A stretch of 64,000 nucleotides of DNA. Source: Palsa-147 sp036513895. GTDB lineage: Bacteria; Acidobacteriota; Terriglobia; Acidiferrales; UBA7541. The stretch spans positions 19,649 through 83,648 of the forward strand of contig DATBYF010000043.1 in NCBI GenBank assembly GCA_036513895.1, in the 5' to 3' direction. How positions within the stretch are numbered: the stretch's first letter is position 1; each line of letters starts with the position of its first letter. A program made the position numbers and the translations under genes. The notes below the pieces were generated by a model, which searched no databases, was not told the DNA's origin, and saw only the letters and a program-made list of their open reading frames with translations. Positions 8,346-17,747 of the stretch are shown in pieces.

Positions 8346-11300
8346 ATGGTTCTGAAATTCGCGGCGCGTGTTTGTTCGATCTTACTCCTCGTCACGTTCA
8401 TAGCAGGCGGTTCGGCTTTAGCCCAGACAACTCAATCGGCTGGCACGATCGAGGGCTCGATTGTCGATCCACAGGGGGCCACCGTACCCGGAGCGAAAAT
8501 CACAATCATAAATAAGGGCACCGGCCAGGCGACGTCGGTCAGCCAGAGCTCCGCTGGCACATACAACTCTGGACCGCTGAACCCAGGCACATACATCGTC
8601 CGCGTAGAACAACCGAACTTTCGGACCTCTGAGACAACGGTGAACGTCCAAGTCGGTGTGGTTACGCCGAATAACGTAACCTTGAGCATCGGATCATCGG
8701 CGACGGTGGTGGAGGTAACCGGCGAAGAGACTCACGTCAACACGGAACAGGCGACGATTCAGGGCGTATTGACCGCGGATCAAATTGATAATTTGCCGGT
8801 CAATGGCAGAAATTTCCTCGACCTCGCCCAACTCGAACCGGGTGTGCAGATTCAGGATGGCTCGACGTTCGATCCTACGAAAAACGGCTATTCATCCGTG
8901 TCCTTCGGCGGCCGCTACGGGCGCGCGGCTCGAATCGAAATTGACGGCGTGGACATCAGCGACGAAAACGTGGGAACGACCACTCAAAACATACCTCAGA
9001 GCGCCATCGAAGAGTTCCAGGTAGAAGGCTCATCACTAGATTTGAGCACGGAAATTAGCGGCACGGGCGCGATCAACGTGGCCACGCGTTCTGGCACCAA
9101 TACTATCCACGGCGGCGGCTTTTATGACTTCCGCAACGATGAACTTGCTGCTCGATTCGCGCCCACAGCGCTTCCCTTTTCCCGCAAGCAATACGGCGCC
9201 AGGCTCGGCGGTCCATTTTGGAAAGACAAATTGTTTTTCTTCGGTGACTGGGAACGCACCCAGCAAGCAGAAGCCGATCCTGTCGTCCTCGGCGCTCCGT
9301 TTAATACTCTGAGCGGCAGTTTCAACGCGCCTTTCACAGACAATGAGTATCTTGGACGCCTCGATTATGTTGTAAAAAATAACTGGCGGATCTTCGCGCG
9401 GTTTAACTACGAAAACAATCTCAGCGTCCGCGGATTCGTGGGTAATTCCTACCAGCCGTTCAGCAATGGTGACCATACGAAAGTGTATGCGGTGGGAACC
9501 GATTTCAATACGGGCACATTCACTCACAGCATTCGGTTCGGCTACACCAAGTTCCATAACATCATCGGCGACGGCACCTCCGGGCTTCCAAGCCAGTTCA
9601 ATCCTGTGCCGGGCCTCGCCATCAATATCGGCAACGATTCCATCTGCCTTTCCGGAGTTGATAACTTCTGCTCAGGGCCGAACTTTCTAGCTCCACAACA
9701 GACGTACCAGAGCGATAAACAACTGAAGTACGACGGAAGCAAGATCATTGGCACGCACATCCTGCGTTATGGCGTGACCTACAACAGACTCCTTGGCGGC
9801 GGCTTTGCCTCGTTTGTCGGCACCGGACCCGAAGTGAATCCTTTGCTGACGGATCTTGAAGTAGGAGGCGATCCTTCGAACCCGCTGGATTACCTCGCAG
9901 ACACGGTGATTGTCGGGAACGGTTTCGGTTTTGCTTCCGAAATTCCCCAATTTAATCTGCCGGCAGGCGGATTGTTCGACTCGAGATTTGAAGCCTACAT
10001 CGGGGATTCGTGGAAGATTTGGCGGCGCTTTTCTCTGAGCTATGGTCTCCGCTACACCCGCGATACCGGACGTTCGGATGCTGACTTGCCCGGTGTTGCA
10101 GCGTACGCCGCATTCAATAACCAGTTCATCTCCGGACTCCAGGATCCGGTAAATCAGCCGAATGCAGACTTCTCGCCGAACCTTGGCTTCGCCTGGGATC
10201 CGAAAGGCGACGGCAAGACCGTAATACGCGCCGGCGGCGGACTTTACTTCGACAACTCGGTCTGGAACAACGTTCTTTTCGATCGGTCCACGCGTTTGAC
10301 GTCGGGAAGATTTCTGACGTTTCCACCCGCCTGCGTGAACAACCAACCAGTACCCGTGCCCCTCTCACCGACGCTCGCGACCTTCTGCGGCCAGCCGATC
10401 GGAGCGGTCGCATCCGACATCATCGCTTTCCAGAAGGCTTATCAGGAAGCGGTTCAGGCCGCTGGCCCACAAGCCAATCCCAACTACATCGGCACCGCGC
10501 TTGCGGCCGGCAGCGTCAACGGTACGTCCCCGCTCTATCCCGGTTATAAGTCACCAAGAACGTGGCAAATGAACGCTGGGATCGCTCGCGAGCTCCATCC
10601 GGGCACCGTTTTAAGTGTGGATTACGTTCGATCGGTGGGCCTGCACTCGCTTCTTAGCTACGACACCAATCACATTGGCGACGCACGCTTCTTGAATACC
10701 CCCGCGGCGCTAGCGGCAATCAGCACAACGAACGCTGGGCTTGGTTGCGGAGATTCCACCAGCGCCGCATCGATCAACTGCGCGATCGGGGCGGGCGCCA
10801 CATATCAGAACTACGCGGCGAATGGACTCGATTCAAGTCTTGCCATCACCGGAGGCGCGCCCTGCCCGACATGCGCATTCGCGGGCGTTAATCCCAATGT
10901 CGGCATGAATCAGATGTTCTTCCCCATCGGGCGTTCGCTTTACAGCGGCATGCAGGTTGGTTTGAAATCCGATATCAAGCACCCGCTGCCCGGCACGCAT
11001 AACTTGAATCTCCAGGTGGGATACGCGTTGTCCCGCTACAAGGCCACCGCGCTCGACACGGACTTTACCGCTGGCGCGACCGACTTCGCGGACCCTAACA
11101 AATACTTCGGGCCGAACGGACTCGACCGCACGCATCAACTCACGGTCGGCGCCGTTATGGATCTTCCACTCGGACTCCAATTCAGCACGCTGACGCACTG
11201 GGCGACGGCGCTGCCGGTGACGCTCACATTGCCGTCAGGGAGCATCTTCACCAACGACATTATTGGTGACGGTTCCTTCGGCGGAAACACGAACACACGG

Positions 11301-11828
11301 CCTGGCGATCCTCTGCCCGGCACGAATCTCGGCTCGTACGGCCGCAGCATCAAGGCCGACGACATCAACAACGTCATCAACAATTTCAACAACACCACGG
11401 CCGGAACGCTCACTCCCGCCGGTCAGGCGCTGGTGACGGCGGGCCTGTTCTCTCAGACTCAGCTCACCGCACTTGGCGCCGTGGTTCCAAAGATTCTGCT
11501 CGCTCCTGACGGGCAAGTTGGAGTTTCACCGCTATACACGACTGACTTCCATCTCTCTCTCAGGCTGCGCCCGAATAAGATCTGGCACAGTCTCTCGGAG
11601 CAGTTTGTAATTTCGCCCGAGGCGGCCATCTTCAACGTGTTCAACTATCAGAACTGGGATCCCGCAGGAAATGTACTGCGCGGCATTCTGGACGGTAGCG
11701 AAGGTTCCGCCAACGGGACCACCGCTCACGGCACCACGCCTCGCACCAACTTGGTTACGCTCGGCTCCGGAACTTATGGCTACGGCGCTCCGCGTCAGGC
11801 TGAGTTTGGCGTCAAAGTATCGTTCTAA
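8346..11828 (+). CDS. TonB-dependent receptor with N-terminal CarboxypepD_reg-like domain
   Basis: An outer-membrane transporter of 1160 residues of the Oar-like type abundant in Acidobacteriota. The ATG follows GGAGG by 5 nt. A signal peptide (residues 1-27, ending SALAQ) precedes a carboxypeptidase-regulatory-like beta domain (~28-110: GTIEGSIVDPQGATVPGAKITI, in part) and a plug-like region (~140-260, DQIDNLPVNGRNFLDLAQLEPGV, in part). The remainder is a long beta-barrel rich in aromatic and Asn/Gly strands, ending in EFGVKVSF with a terminal Phe as in outer-membrane proteins. It probably takes up a large substrate such as an oligosaccharide or peptide; the ligand is unknown. No TonB/ExbBD genes are nearby. 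Confidence 0.92.
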   Translation: MVLKFAARVCSILLLVTFIAGGSALAQTTQSAGTIEGSIVDPQGATVPGAKITIINKGTGQATSVSQSSAGTYNSGPLNPGTYIVRVEQPNFRTSETTVNVQVGVVTPNNVTLSIGSSATVVEVTGEETHVNTEQATIQGVLTADQIDNLPVNGRNFLDLAQLEPGVQIQDGSTFDPTKNGYSSVSFGGRYGRAARIEIDGVDISDENVGTTTQNIPQSAIEEFQVEGSSLDLSTEISGTGAINVATRSGTNTIHGGGFYDFRNDELAARFAPTALPFSRKQYGARLGGPFWKDKLFFFGDWERTQQAEADPVVLGAPFNTLSGSFNAPFTDNEYLGRLDYVVKNNWRIFARFNYENNLSVRGFVGNSYQPFSNGDHTKVYAVGTDFNTGTFTHSIRFGYTKFHNIIGDGTSGLPSQFNPVPGLAINIGNDSICLSGVDNFCSGPNFLAPQQTYQSDKQLKYDGSKIIGTHILRYGVTYNRLLGGGFASFVGTGPEVNPLLTDLEVGGDPSNPLDYLADTVIVGNGFGFASEIPQFNLPAGGLFDSRFEAYIGDSWKIWRRFSLSYGLRYTRDTGRSDADLPGVAAYAAFNNQFISGLQDPVNQPNADFSPNLGFAWDPKGDGKTVIRAGGGLYFDNSVWNNVLFDRSTRLTSGRFLTFPPACVNNQPVPVPLSPTLATFCGQPIGAVASDIIAFQKAYQEAVQAAGPQANPNYIGTALAAGSVNGTSPLYPGYKSPRTWQMNAGIARELHPGTVLSVDYVRSVGLHSLLSYDTNHIGDARFLNTPAALAAISTTNAGLGCGDSTSAASINCAIGAGATYQNYAANGLDSSLAITGGAPCPTCAFAGVNPNVGMNQMFFPIGRSLYSGMQVGLKSDIKHPLPGTHNLNLQVGYALSRYKATALDTDFTAGATDFADPNKYFGPNGLDRTHQLTVGAVMDLPLGLQFSTLTHWATALPVTLTLPSGSIFTNDIIGDGSFGGNTNTRPGDPLPGTNLGSYGRSIKADDINNVINNFNNTTAGTLTPAGQALVTAGLFSQTQLTALGAVVPKILLAPDGQVGVSPLYTTDFHLSLRLRPNKIWHSLSEQFVISPEAAIFNVFNYQNWDPAGNVLRGILDGSEGSANGTTAHGTTPRTNLVTLGSGTYGYGAPRQAEFGVKVSF

Positions 11829-12093
11829 CGAATTCGCTCTGGCTTGACCTCGTGGGTGAGGTTAGAGCGTTCGATCGGCCGGAGATGCAGCCCTAACAGG
11901 CTGCATCTCCACGATCGCTGCCGCACTGCTCATGCCGAACACGTAGCCCGGCGAATGCCATCTCCGCGTCAAATCTGTGACCACGTTATGTTAGGATTAT
12001 CAGCAGTCAGCGCGCGAGAACTTTGTGTTGGAGCTTTAAATTGGTTTAGCGGCACCAACAAAGGCTTTTCGCAATATCGCTGATTTTGAATGC

Positions 12094-12171
12094 GGGGCCG
12101 TAGTTCAGTTTGGTTAGAACGCCTGCCTGTCACGCAGGAGGTCGCGGGTTCGAACCCCGTCGGCCCCGCCA
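12094..12171 (+). tRNA. tRNA-Asp (anticodon GTC)
   Basis: The acceptor GGGGCCG (12094-12100) pairs with CGGCCCC (12161-12167). The discriminator is G12168 and CCA (12169-12171) is encoded. Anticodon stem CCTGC/GCAGG encloses loop CTGTCAC, giving GTC (Asp). The T-arm is GCGGG TTCGAAC CCCGT. From position 12127 onward it is duplicated at 21527, marking it as the integration site of the downstream element. Confidence 0.96.
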
Positions 12172-12172
12172 A
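12127..12172. repeat. Attachment site (tRNA-side) of the integrative element
   Basis: A 46-bp stretch from the anticodon loop to just past the CCA of tRNA-Asp. It is repeated exactly at 21527-21572, and the next ten bases also agree at eight positions. The adjacent integrase gene and the tRNA 3'-end location identify it as one end of an integrated element. Confidence 0.92.
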
Positions 12173-12181
12173 TCTTTTCAA

Positions 12182-13291
12182 TCAGTTAGTGACAGTCCGT
12201 TTCTGAGAATCTGGCGACTGTGCCCAATTCTGTGCCCCAGTCACCGCAGAAACCGGCTGTGAGATGGCCTCAACTGCCGCCCGCTTCGCTTCCATCCGAA
12301 TGTGCGAGTAGTGTTCCAGCATCCGGCGCGAAACGTGCCCGGCAATCGACATGATCGTTTGCTCGCTCGTCAAAGACTCCGCCAGCTTCGTAATCGCGGT
12401 GTGCCGCAGGTCGTGAAAGCGCAGCCCTGGCACTCCAGCGTTCTTAGTTGCGTTACGCCACGCGGTCCTAAAGCTCGCTATCGGCCTACTGGGGTCAATC
12501 TTGTGGTTCTCACACGCGGGAAATACAAAATGCTCCGGGCGTGCCTCTGGCGTGCGGCTCGCCCACTTCGTTAGAGCTGCGACGGCGGACTGATTCAGCG
12601 GGATGATACGGCCGCTGCCCGCTTCCGTCTTGCTCTTTCCTACAATCAGTGACTTGTGGATGAGGTCAACCTGCGACCAGCGCAGCGTCTTGATTTCTTA
12701 CGACCGCATCGCGGTATTGAGAGCCAACACAACTATCGGATACAGGGCGGAATCAGAACGCCGCGGTTCACTTGTCACCTTCAGCAACGCGGTCTCCTGC
12801 TCTGGGTTGATCGCCCGGCCAACGTCTCGCCGCTCCTTCATAAACTGCACATCGTCCGAAACGGCCCCCCAAAGTTTCGATTTCTTCATTATGGCGCGCA
12901 GCACAGCGATTTCCAGATTGACTGTGCGTCCGGCAGCCTTCGCCGCTGTTCGTTTCCCTTGGTAGCTCGCGATGTCTGCCGCTGAGATGTCAGATAGAAG
13001 CAATGTCCCGAAATGCTTCTTGAGATGCTCCGTCGCGAGTTCGTAAAGGTCCACGGTCCTTGGAGCAACGTGCGCCATCCGAGAGTCGAGCCATCGCTTT
13101 GCTGCAATCGGGAATGTCTGTGCCTTTTCGCGTCGGATAATCCCGTTGTAACCGTCCTCAAGCTGGTGTCGGCGGGCGCGCTCCGCCTCTCTCGCGAGCG
13201 TTCGGCTCTTGCTTTTCGATGATTCTCTGATGACCTGCCCGGCGAACCGAAATTTGTACCACCACACGTCGCCGCGCCTGTAGAGGCTCAT
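12182..13291 (-). pseudogene. Site-specific tyrosine integrase, interrupted by an in-frame stop
   Basis: A phage-type integrase directing insertion at the adjacent tRNA-Asp. The N-terminal part (MSLYRRGDVWWYKFRF) is a MrpA/SAM-like DNA-binding region followed by a core-binding domain. The catalytic part shows the first Arg in NTAMRS, then HDLRHT, GH and the nucleophile Tyr in LEHYSH. A TAA at 12698-12700 sits directly after TAMRS and the same frame continues EIKTLRWSQVDL without loss, so one nonsense change (CAA or CAG to TAA type) splits the gene. The ATG at 13291 overlaps the stop of the small upstream gene. Unless the stop is read through or is an error, the element cannot excise by itself. 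Confidence 0.88.
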
Positions 13292-13440
13292 CGCGCACCA
13301 CCCTTCATCGTCGGACGCCCACCTTTCTTGGCCCACTTTGAAAGCGTTGCTTTGTCGTACTTCGCGGCTCGCGCTTTGCCGCCCTTGCGCCCTATGCTAG
13401 CGAGATATTCTCGGATCATCTTGTCGTTTCCTTTCTTCAT
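13288..13440 (-). CDS. Small basic KGGKARA-motif protein coupled to the integrase
   Basis: A 50-residue Lys/Arg/Gly-rich protein: MKKGNDKMIREYLASIGRK, then a GGKARAAKYD segment and a WAKKGGRP segment. Its TGA stop overlaps the integrase ATG (ATGA), implying translational coupling. The GGKARA..L....K.GGRP layout resembles small DNA-binding proteins next to integrases in bacterial mobile elements. A role as a directionality or accessory factor is inference only. Confidence 0.6.
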   Translation of the reverse strand: MKKGNDKMIREYLASIGRKGGKARAAKYDKATLSKWAKKGGRPTMKGGAR

Positions 13441-13585
13441 AACTTAGCGGCCAAGATATACTTGACGGCTAGGTTTGTCAAGCGCAAAATGGCGCTGCGC
13501 GGCTAGGGTCGCTCCCGAACGGCGGACGCATCCCGGCCTGCCTGCCGCGCTCACTTCAACACCGGGATGCCACGCGGGAGGTGGC

Positions 13586-14725
13586 ATGGCCCAGCCAGTT
13601 TTTGACCGACGCCTATACGACCTTAAGTTCGCTGAGCTGTGTCACGAACTGCGCCAGAAAACATCAGCGGCGACTAGGCGTGTACCCTTCGAGCAGCGCA
13701 AGCTTGGACAAGGTGAAGGCGCAGGGTTCTATGAAAAGCTAGTGGACGCCCATCTCGAAATTCTCGGTGAGCATCTTGAGGGCGTAGATAGAATTTGCCG
13801 GGAGGTGTGGCGGAAACAGGGAGGGATCGAAACCCCGGATTTTGTTCGGGCGGTGGTGCGAAATAGAGTGTTCGCAACGATCGCGGCGCGTTGCAGTGCT
13901 ATCCGCGGAGAAATCGAGTTAACGGCGGAGCGGAAGCGTTTTAAGGGACTGACCCCTATACTTCATCACCTCGCACAAGAGCGGGCGCATCTTGAGAACC
14001 GTTGGGCCAATCGCTACGACATAGAAGCGCGCGAGCTTGGCTATGCGAACGCATCTGCGTTTGAATTGCGATCAACGACAATCGGGTCGGTTAGGGAGCC
14101 AGAGAACCGGCGGAGGGTTTTTATTGAGGATGCGGGCCCACTGAGCTTTCCACGACCGGAAGGCGCTGATTCGTATTCGAAGTTCCGGACAAAAACTCTT
14201 CAGAAGCGTTTGGCAGAAATTGACGGTAGGTTGCTCTATCTGAATCAACAATTTCCCGAATGGCGGGTTTGGGGCGGGTACGGTCCCGGCAACACGCCGC
14301 CGCCGTACTACGACGAGATACTGCATTTAGAAGAAGAGCGAGAGCGCCTCATCCTCGCACTAAGCAAACGCGTCAAGTTGGAAACCAAACCCGCACTCCA
14401 CAACGCTCGCCGAGCGGCCTATGAGCGCGGAAAGAAGACCGAAGGGGAACACCAAGAGTCCGAGCGCTTCACGCATTCCCCCGACTATCGTTCGGTCAGT
14501 CTTCGCGGCAAGACTTACGGACTCACGACGCGCCAAGCTCAAATGATCCAAATCCTACATGAGCAACACGAGCAAGGGAACCCAGACGTGGGCAAGGATT
14601 TCGTTCTGGAGCAACTAGGCACACGTAATAGCCGCTGGCAAGATACTTTCAAGAGCAACCGTCAGGCCAGGGAAGCGCTCATTACAACAGGCTCGAAGCG
14701 TGGCACCCTGCGCTTAAACATCTAA
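13586..14725 (+). CDS. Mobile-element protein with C-terminal winged-helix-like domain
   Basis: A 379-residue protein. The ATG at 13586 is chosen because GGGAGG (13577-13582) precedes it and the upstream residues are low quality. The N-terminal two thirds are charged and helical, with likely coiled-coil stretches (EEERERLILALSKR) and no membrane segment. The final ~80 residues (DYRSVSLRGKTYGLTTRQAQ to the end) look like a winged-helix DNA-binding domain with a QAQMIQILHE helix, of a kind I associate with integrated elements. It is the first plus-strand gene of the element, divergent from the integrase. A regulatory or replication-initiation role is possible but unproven. Confidence 0.65.
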   Translation: MAQPVFDRRLYDLKFAELCHELRQKTSAATRRVPFEQRKLGQGEGAGFYEKLVDAHLEILGEHLEGVDRICREVWRKQGGIETPDFVRAVVRNRVFATIAARCSAIRGEIELTAERKRFKGLTPILHHLAQERAHLENRWANRYDIEARELGYANASAFELRSTTIGSVREPENRRRVFIEDAGPLSFPRPEGADSYSKFRTKTLQKRLAEIDGRLLYLNQQFPEWRVWGGYGPGNTPPPYYDEILHLEEERERLILALSKRVKLETKPALHNARRAAYERGKKTEGEHQESERFTHSPDYRSVSLRGKTYGLTTRQAQMIQILHEQHEQGNPDVGKDFVLEQLGTRNSRWQDTFKSNRQAREALITTGSKRGTLRLNI

Positions 14726-14860
14726 TTCGCCTCGAATATTTATCTTTCCACCGAAAGACCCAGGATACGACACAGGATACGACACACCTCGTTGTGCCAA
14801 AGTTAGCTGCGTAGTGCGAGGAGATCGAAAATTGATTGCTTCGTCGAACTGGAGGGAATA

Positions 14861-15061
14861 ATGGAAAGAAATCTGCCAGAACTCTTGCGCGTAACCGAAG
14901 TTGCCGAGAGACTCGGGCTTCGCGCATCAACAATTCGTGCGTGGATTTTGCACCGGCGCATCGAGGCTGTACGCGTTGGTCGCCGCGCGATCCGGATTTC
15001 TGCGGCAGAAGTTGCGCGCATCATTGTCGAGGGTACGATCTCCGCTCGGCGGCTGAAGTGA
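14861..15061 (+). CDS. AlpA/excisionase-type helix-turn-helix protein
   Basis: A 66-residue protein with a MerR/AlpA-like winged HTH: LLRVTEVAERLGL, ASTIRAWI, RIEAVRVGRRAIRI. GGAGG lies about 7 nt before the ATG. Such proteins act as excisionase or element-specific activators in satellites and islands. Its TGA overlaps the GTG start of the CHC2 gene (GTGA), so the two are translationally coupled. It is probably the regulatory switch of the element. Confidence 0.85.
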   Translation: MERNLPELLRVTEVAERLGLRASTIRAWILHRRIEAVRVGRRAIRISAAEVARIIVEGTISARRLK

Positions 15062-15744
15062 CCAAGGCGAACGAAGTTGCGGCGCACGTCCCAATGGTCG
15101 AAATGCTCCGCGTACTGGGCTTTCAGGTGAATGAACGCACGCGGCGCGGCGCTTGCATCTTGCACGGAGGCTCGAACCCAACGGCATTTTCTTGGCAGGA
15201 GGATGGACGATGGCATTGTTTTTCTTGCGGGGCGGGCGGCGACCGCATCGCGCTAGTTCGGACCGTTCGACAGTGCGGGTTCCGCGAGTCTGTCCAGTTT
15301 CTTGCTGACTTAGCGGGCATCGAGTATCGAGTAAATCAAATATCGCACGACGAAATCGCGCGTGCTCGACACGAGCGCGAGGCCGAGTTGGCGACTGCGC
15401 GGCTGCTCGTTGTCGCCGAGAATGACGCGCTGCGCGAAGCTCGGGAGAATCTTTGGGCGCTTAATGACGTGCGGCGCATGGTGTCGGCGCGTCTTGACGA
15501 CATTCGCAACGGTGCATGCGAGCGTTGGCCGGGCGAGTGGGAATTCGGGTGGCACGTCCTGCAATCTATCGCGGACCAAATTCCTCGCGCAGACACAGCC
15601 TACTGTATTACATCCTTTGCTGCGCCAGACGAACGAGCTAGATTCGCGCTGCACGCCGAACAGCGGGACGCAATGGTTCAGGGCGCATTTGAGCGCGGTT
15701 ATGTCGCCAACGCTAAGGGCTATAGATTCGAGGTAAATCTGTGA
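15058..15744 (+). CDS. CHC2-type zinc-finger protein (primase-like N-terminus)
   Basis: A 228-residue protein from a GTG start overlapping the upstream stop. The N-terminal ~85 residues match a DnaG-type CHC2 zinc finger: CILH, then HCFSC about 25 residues later, followed by GGDRIALVRTVR and a SVQFLADLAGI helix, with the N-terminal VPMVEMLRVLGF typical of primase zinc domains. The rest is helical and charged. No TOPRIM domain is visible, so it is not a complete primase. It is probably a replication-initiation partner of the DUF3631 ATPase, whose GTG start overlaps its stop. Confidence 0.82.
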   Translation: MTKANEVAAHVPMVEMLRVLGFQVNERTRRGACILHGGSNPTAFSWQEDGRWHCFSCGAGGDRIALVRTVRQCGFRESVQFLADLAGIEYRVNQISHDEIARARHEREAELATARLLVVAENDALREARENLWALNDVRRMVSARLDDIRNGACERWPGEWEFGWHVLQSIADQIPRADTAYCITSFAAPDERARFALHAEQRDAMVQGAFERGYVANAKGYRFEVNL

Positions 15745-16997
15745 TCGACCCATTTCTAGACCTCGAACGCAAACGCACAGCCGAGGCGGCAAGCGTGCTC
15801 CGCGAAAATCCTAAATTGTACGAAGAGGTCGCGGCAAAGCTCGGCAGAGGGAAGAACGCGCAACCTACCGTTCCACACCCCCACGCAGCGCCAACTGAAG
15901 ACGGCGCAACTTTGGTGCGCGACGTGGAATCATTCCTCAACGAATACCTATCACTTCCCCGATTTGTTTCGCTTCCGTCGGCGCTCTGGGCGATGGCAAC
16001 ACACTGCTACGGAATATTCTCTGTTTTCCCATATCTTGGGGTTTCCTCTCCAACGAAAGGTTGCGGCAAGACGACCTTTCTTAGATGTGTGCAGTTGCTT
16101 TCTCATGAGGGCAAGCTATTCACGAATCCCTCCGAGGCATCGCTGTTCCGAATTATCGAGGAATTGCGCCCGACCCTGCTGATTGACGAAACCGAGCCAC
16201 TAAGAGGCAAGCACGAACGTTCGGATTACCTAAATGCTTTATTCAACTCTGGCAATCGGCGAAGTGCTCGTGTGCCCCGATGCGAAGCACAAGGGAAAGG
16301 CAAAAACTACACCGTCATAGAGTACAGCGTGTATTGCCCTAAGGGTTTTGCCTGCATCGGTAACCTACCCGAGACGATTTCTGATCGCGCAATTTGCTTC
16401 ACAATGCAGAAACGTCGAAAAACAGACCGAACGCTTGGGCCGTTTGTGGAGGAATTTGTCGAAGAAAAGGCGACTCCATTGCACGCTCGGATCGCAAGCT
16501 TTATAGAATCCCGCCAGGAAGAGATTCGGGCCGCCTATCGCCCGGCACTGACGAGCGTGATTGAGTTCTTGCCTGACCGGGATGCTGATAGCTGGGGACC
16601 TCTGTTCGCGCTGCTCGCAGTAATTGACAGCAGTCGGATCGCTGAACTGAAGGAATCCGCCGAGGGACTGACGTCTGCGAAGGTTGCTGACGCGCAAGAT
16701 GACAACCTCTCGCTGCGTCTTCTGGCTGACATACGTTCGATATGGCCAGCGGAGGAACCTAAGATATTCACGGCAGAGCTGCTGAACAGGCTTAAGGGAA
16801 TGCCGGACGGCCCTTGGGCCTCTGACGAGAAGTTTGATGGGCGCAAACTGGGACGATTAATGAAGCCGTTCAAGATAAAGCCTAGGGGCGTCCAGATCGG
16901 CGAAGTTAATCTGAAAGGGTACTACCGAGAGGAATTCCAAAACGGGGCGGGACCTTATTTGGAGTTTCAGCCGTCAGATGCGTCAGAACTCCTATAA
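15741..16997 (+). CDS. DUF3631 ATPase/helicase-like replication protein
   Basis: A 418-residue P-loop protein starting at GTG 15741, which overlaps the upstream stop (GTGA). Walker A is SPTKGCGKTTF, Walker B is TLLIDETEPL, and the downstream ICFTMQKRR and LADIRSIW segments are typical of DUF3631 proteins, which in other elements are fused to or follow primase or bifunctional polymerase modules. It probably acts as the replicative helicase or initiator of the element. No signal peptide or membrane region is present. It is the last gene of the coupled AlpA-CHC2-DUF3631 operon. Confidence 0.85.
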   Translation: MIDPFLDLERKRTAEAASVLRENPKLYEEVAAKLGRGKNAQPTVPHPHAAPTEDGATLVRDVESFLNEYLSLPRFVSLPSALWAMATHCYGIFSVFPYLGVSSPTKGCGKTTFLRCVQLLSHEGKLFTNPSEASLFRIIEELRPTLLIDETEPLRGKHERSDYLNALFNSGNRRSARVPRCEAQGKGKNYTVIEYSVYCPKGFACIGNLPETISDRAICFTMQKRRKTDRTLGPFVEEFVEEKATPLHARIASFIESRQEEIRAAYRPALTSVIEFLPDRDADSWGPLFALLAVIDSSRIAELKESAEGLTSAKVADAQDDNLSLRLLADIRSIWPAEEPKIFTAELLNRLKGMPDGPWASDEKFDGRKLGRLMKPFKIKPRGVQIGEVNLKGYYREEFQNGAGPYLEFQPSDASELL

Positions 16998-17117
16998 ACA
17001 TTGGTGATTATGTCGATTTGCCTGCCGTCAGAGTCGCAAGGCAACCTACCCACGAAACCCACATGAACATTGGCGTCTGACGGTCTGACGGACAGAAAGT
17101 CGCTGGAAAGGTGGACG

Positions 17118-17411
17118 ATGGACAGGGCGATTGTAGAACAGGCGGTACGGGCTCTGGCGGCAATGAATTCGGCCCGGAATCCTAAGGCTCGTACTCTTGC
17201 ATGGCCAGCGGTTGCGCCTACAAATACGGATCAGCCCAACCTGCCTCCGCCAGCGAACTCGCCACAAGCGGCCGAATCGGCATGTTGGCACTGCCAAGGC
17301 AAACGGCAGTGCTCGTGTATCTCGTGCCTCGAAGGTCCGCTGGGACAGATCGCCGCCCCCTGTGTTGTGTGCCAACTGGCACGCTGCGAAGTAAAGAGCA
17401 AGCCGCAATGA
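17118..17411 (+). CDS. Cys-rich putative zinc-binding small protein
   Basis: A 97-residue protein. The ATG at 17118 follows GAAAGGTGG. The N-terminus is a short helix; the C-terminus carries nine Cys in CWHCQGKRQCSCISC and CVVCQLARC, a double zinc-knuckle-like arrangement. Its TGA overlaps the ATG of the next gene. I do not recognise a named family. Coupling to an HTH protein suggests a two-part nucleic-acid-binding unit. Confidence 0.6.
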   Translation: MDRAIVEQAVRALAAMNSARNPKARTLAWPAVAPTNTDQPNLPPPANSPQAAESACWHCQGKRQCSCISCLEGPLGQIAAPCVVCQLARCEVKSKPQ

Positions 17412-17611
17412 CCGCGAGGCGAGGCTATTATCGGATTCCGAGGAAGTTTCCAAGTAATCGCGTTGATGGCTTGCTAGCGGAAGTTGTTCGCGCCAAATTC
17501 AGAGCGGGCTGGCCGAAAGCTCGAATCGCACGGGAACTGCGACTCGCCCGACGCACGGTGATCCGAATTTGCGCCGCGTCCGGCCAGTACTCAAACTCAC
17601 CACCGCCATAA
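17408..17611 (+). CDS. Small helix-turn-helix protein (resolvase-tail-like)
   Basis: A 67-residue basic protein starting ATGACC, overlapping the stop of the Cys-rich gene. Residues ~25-58 form a Hin/resolvase-type HTH: VVRAKFRAGWPKARIARE then LRLARRTVIRICAA. No recombinase catalytic domain is attached, so it is a stand-alone DNA-binding module. It belongs to the element's plus-strand group. Confidence 0.6.
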   Translation: MTARRGYYRIPRKFPSNRVDGLLAEVVRAKFRAGWPKARIARELRLARRTVIRICAASGQYSNSPPP

Positions 17612-17747
17612 TCTCAAACGCCAAAGTCTGGACCAGAAGTCGCGTGTAATGCTGTTCGGAAGGCATCTTGTGAGGGAAGATGTTCGATACTTGAAGTTCG
17701 GCGGTTAACCCGAGAATTTCCCGAAGCCTTCGCCAAGCTCAAGAAAC

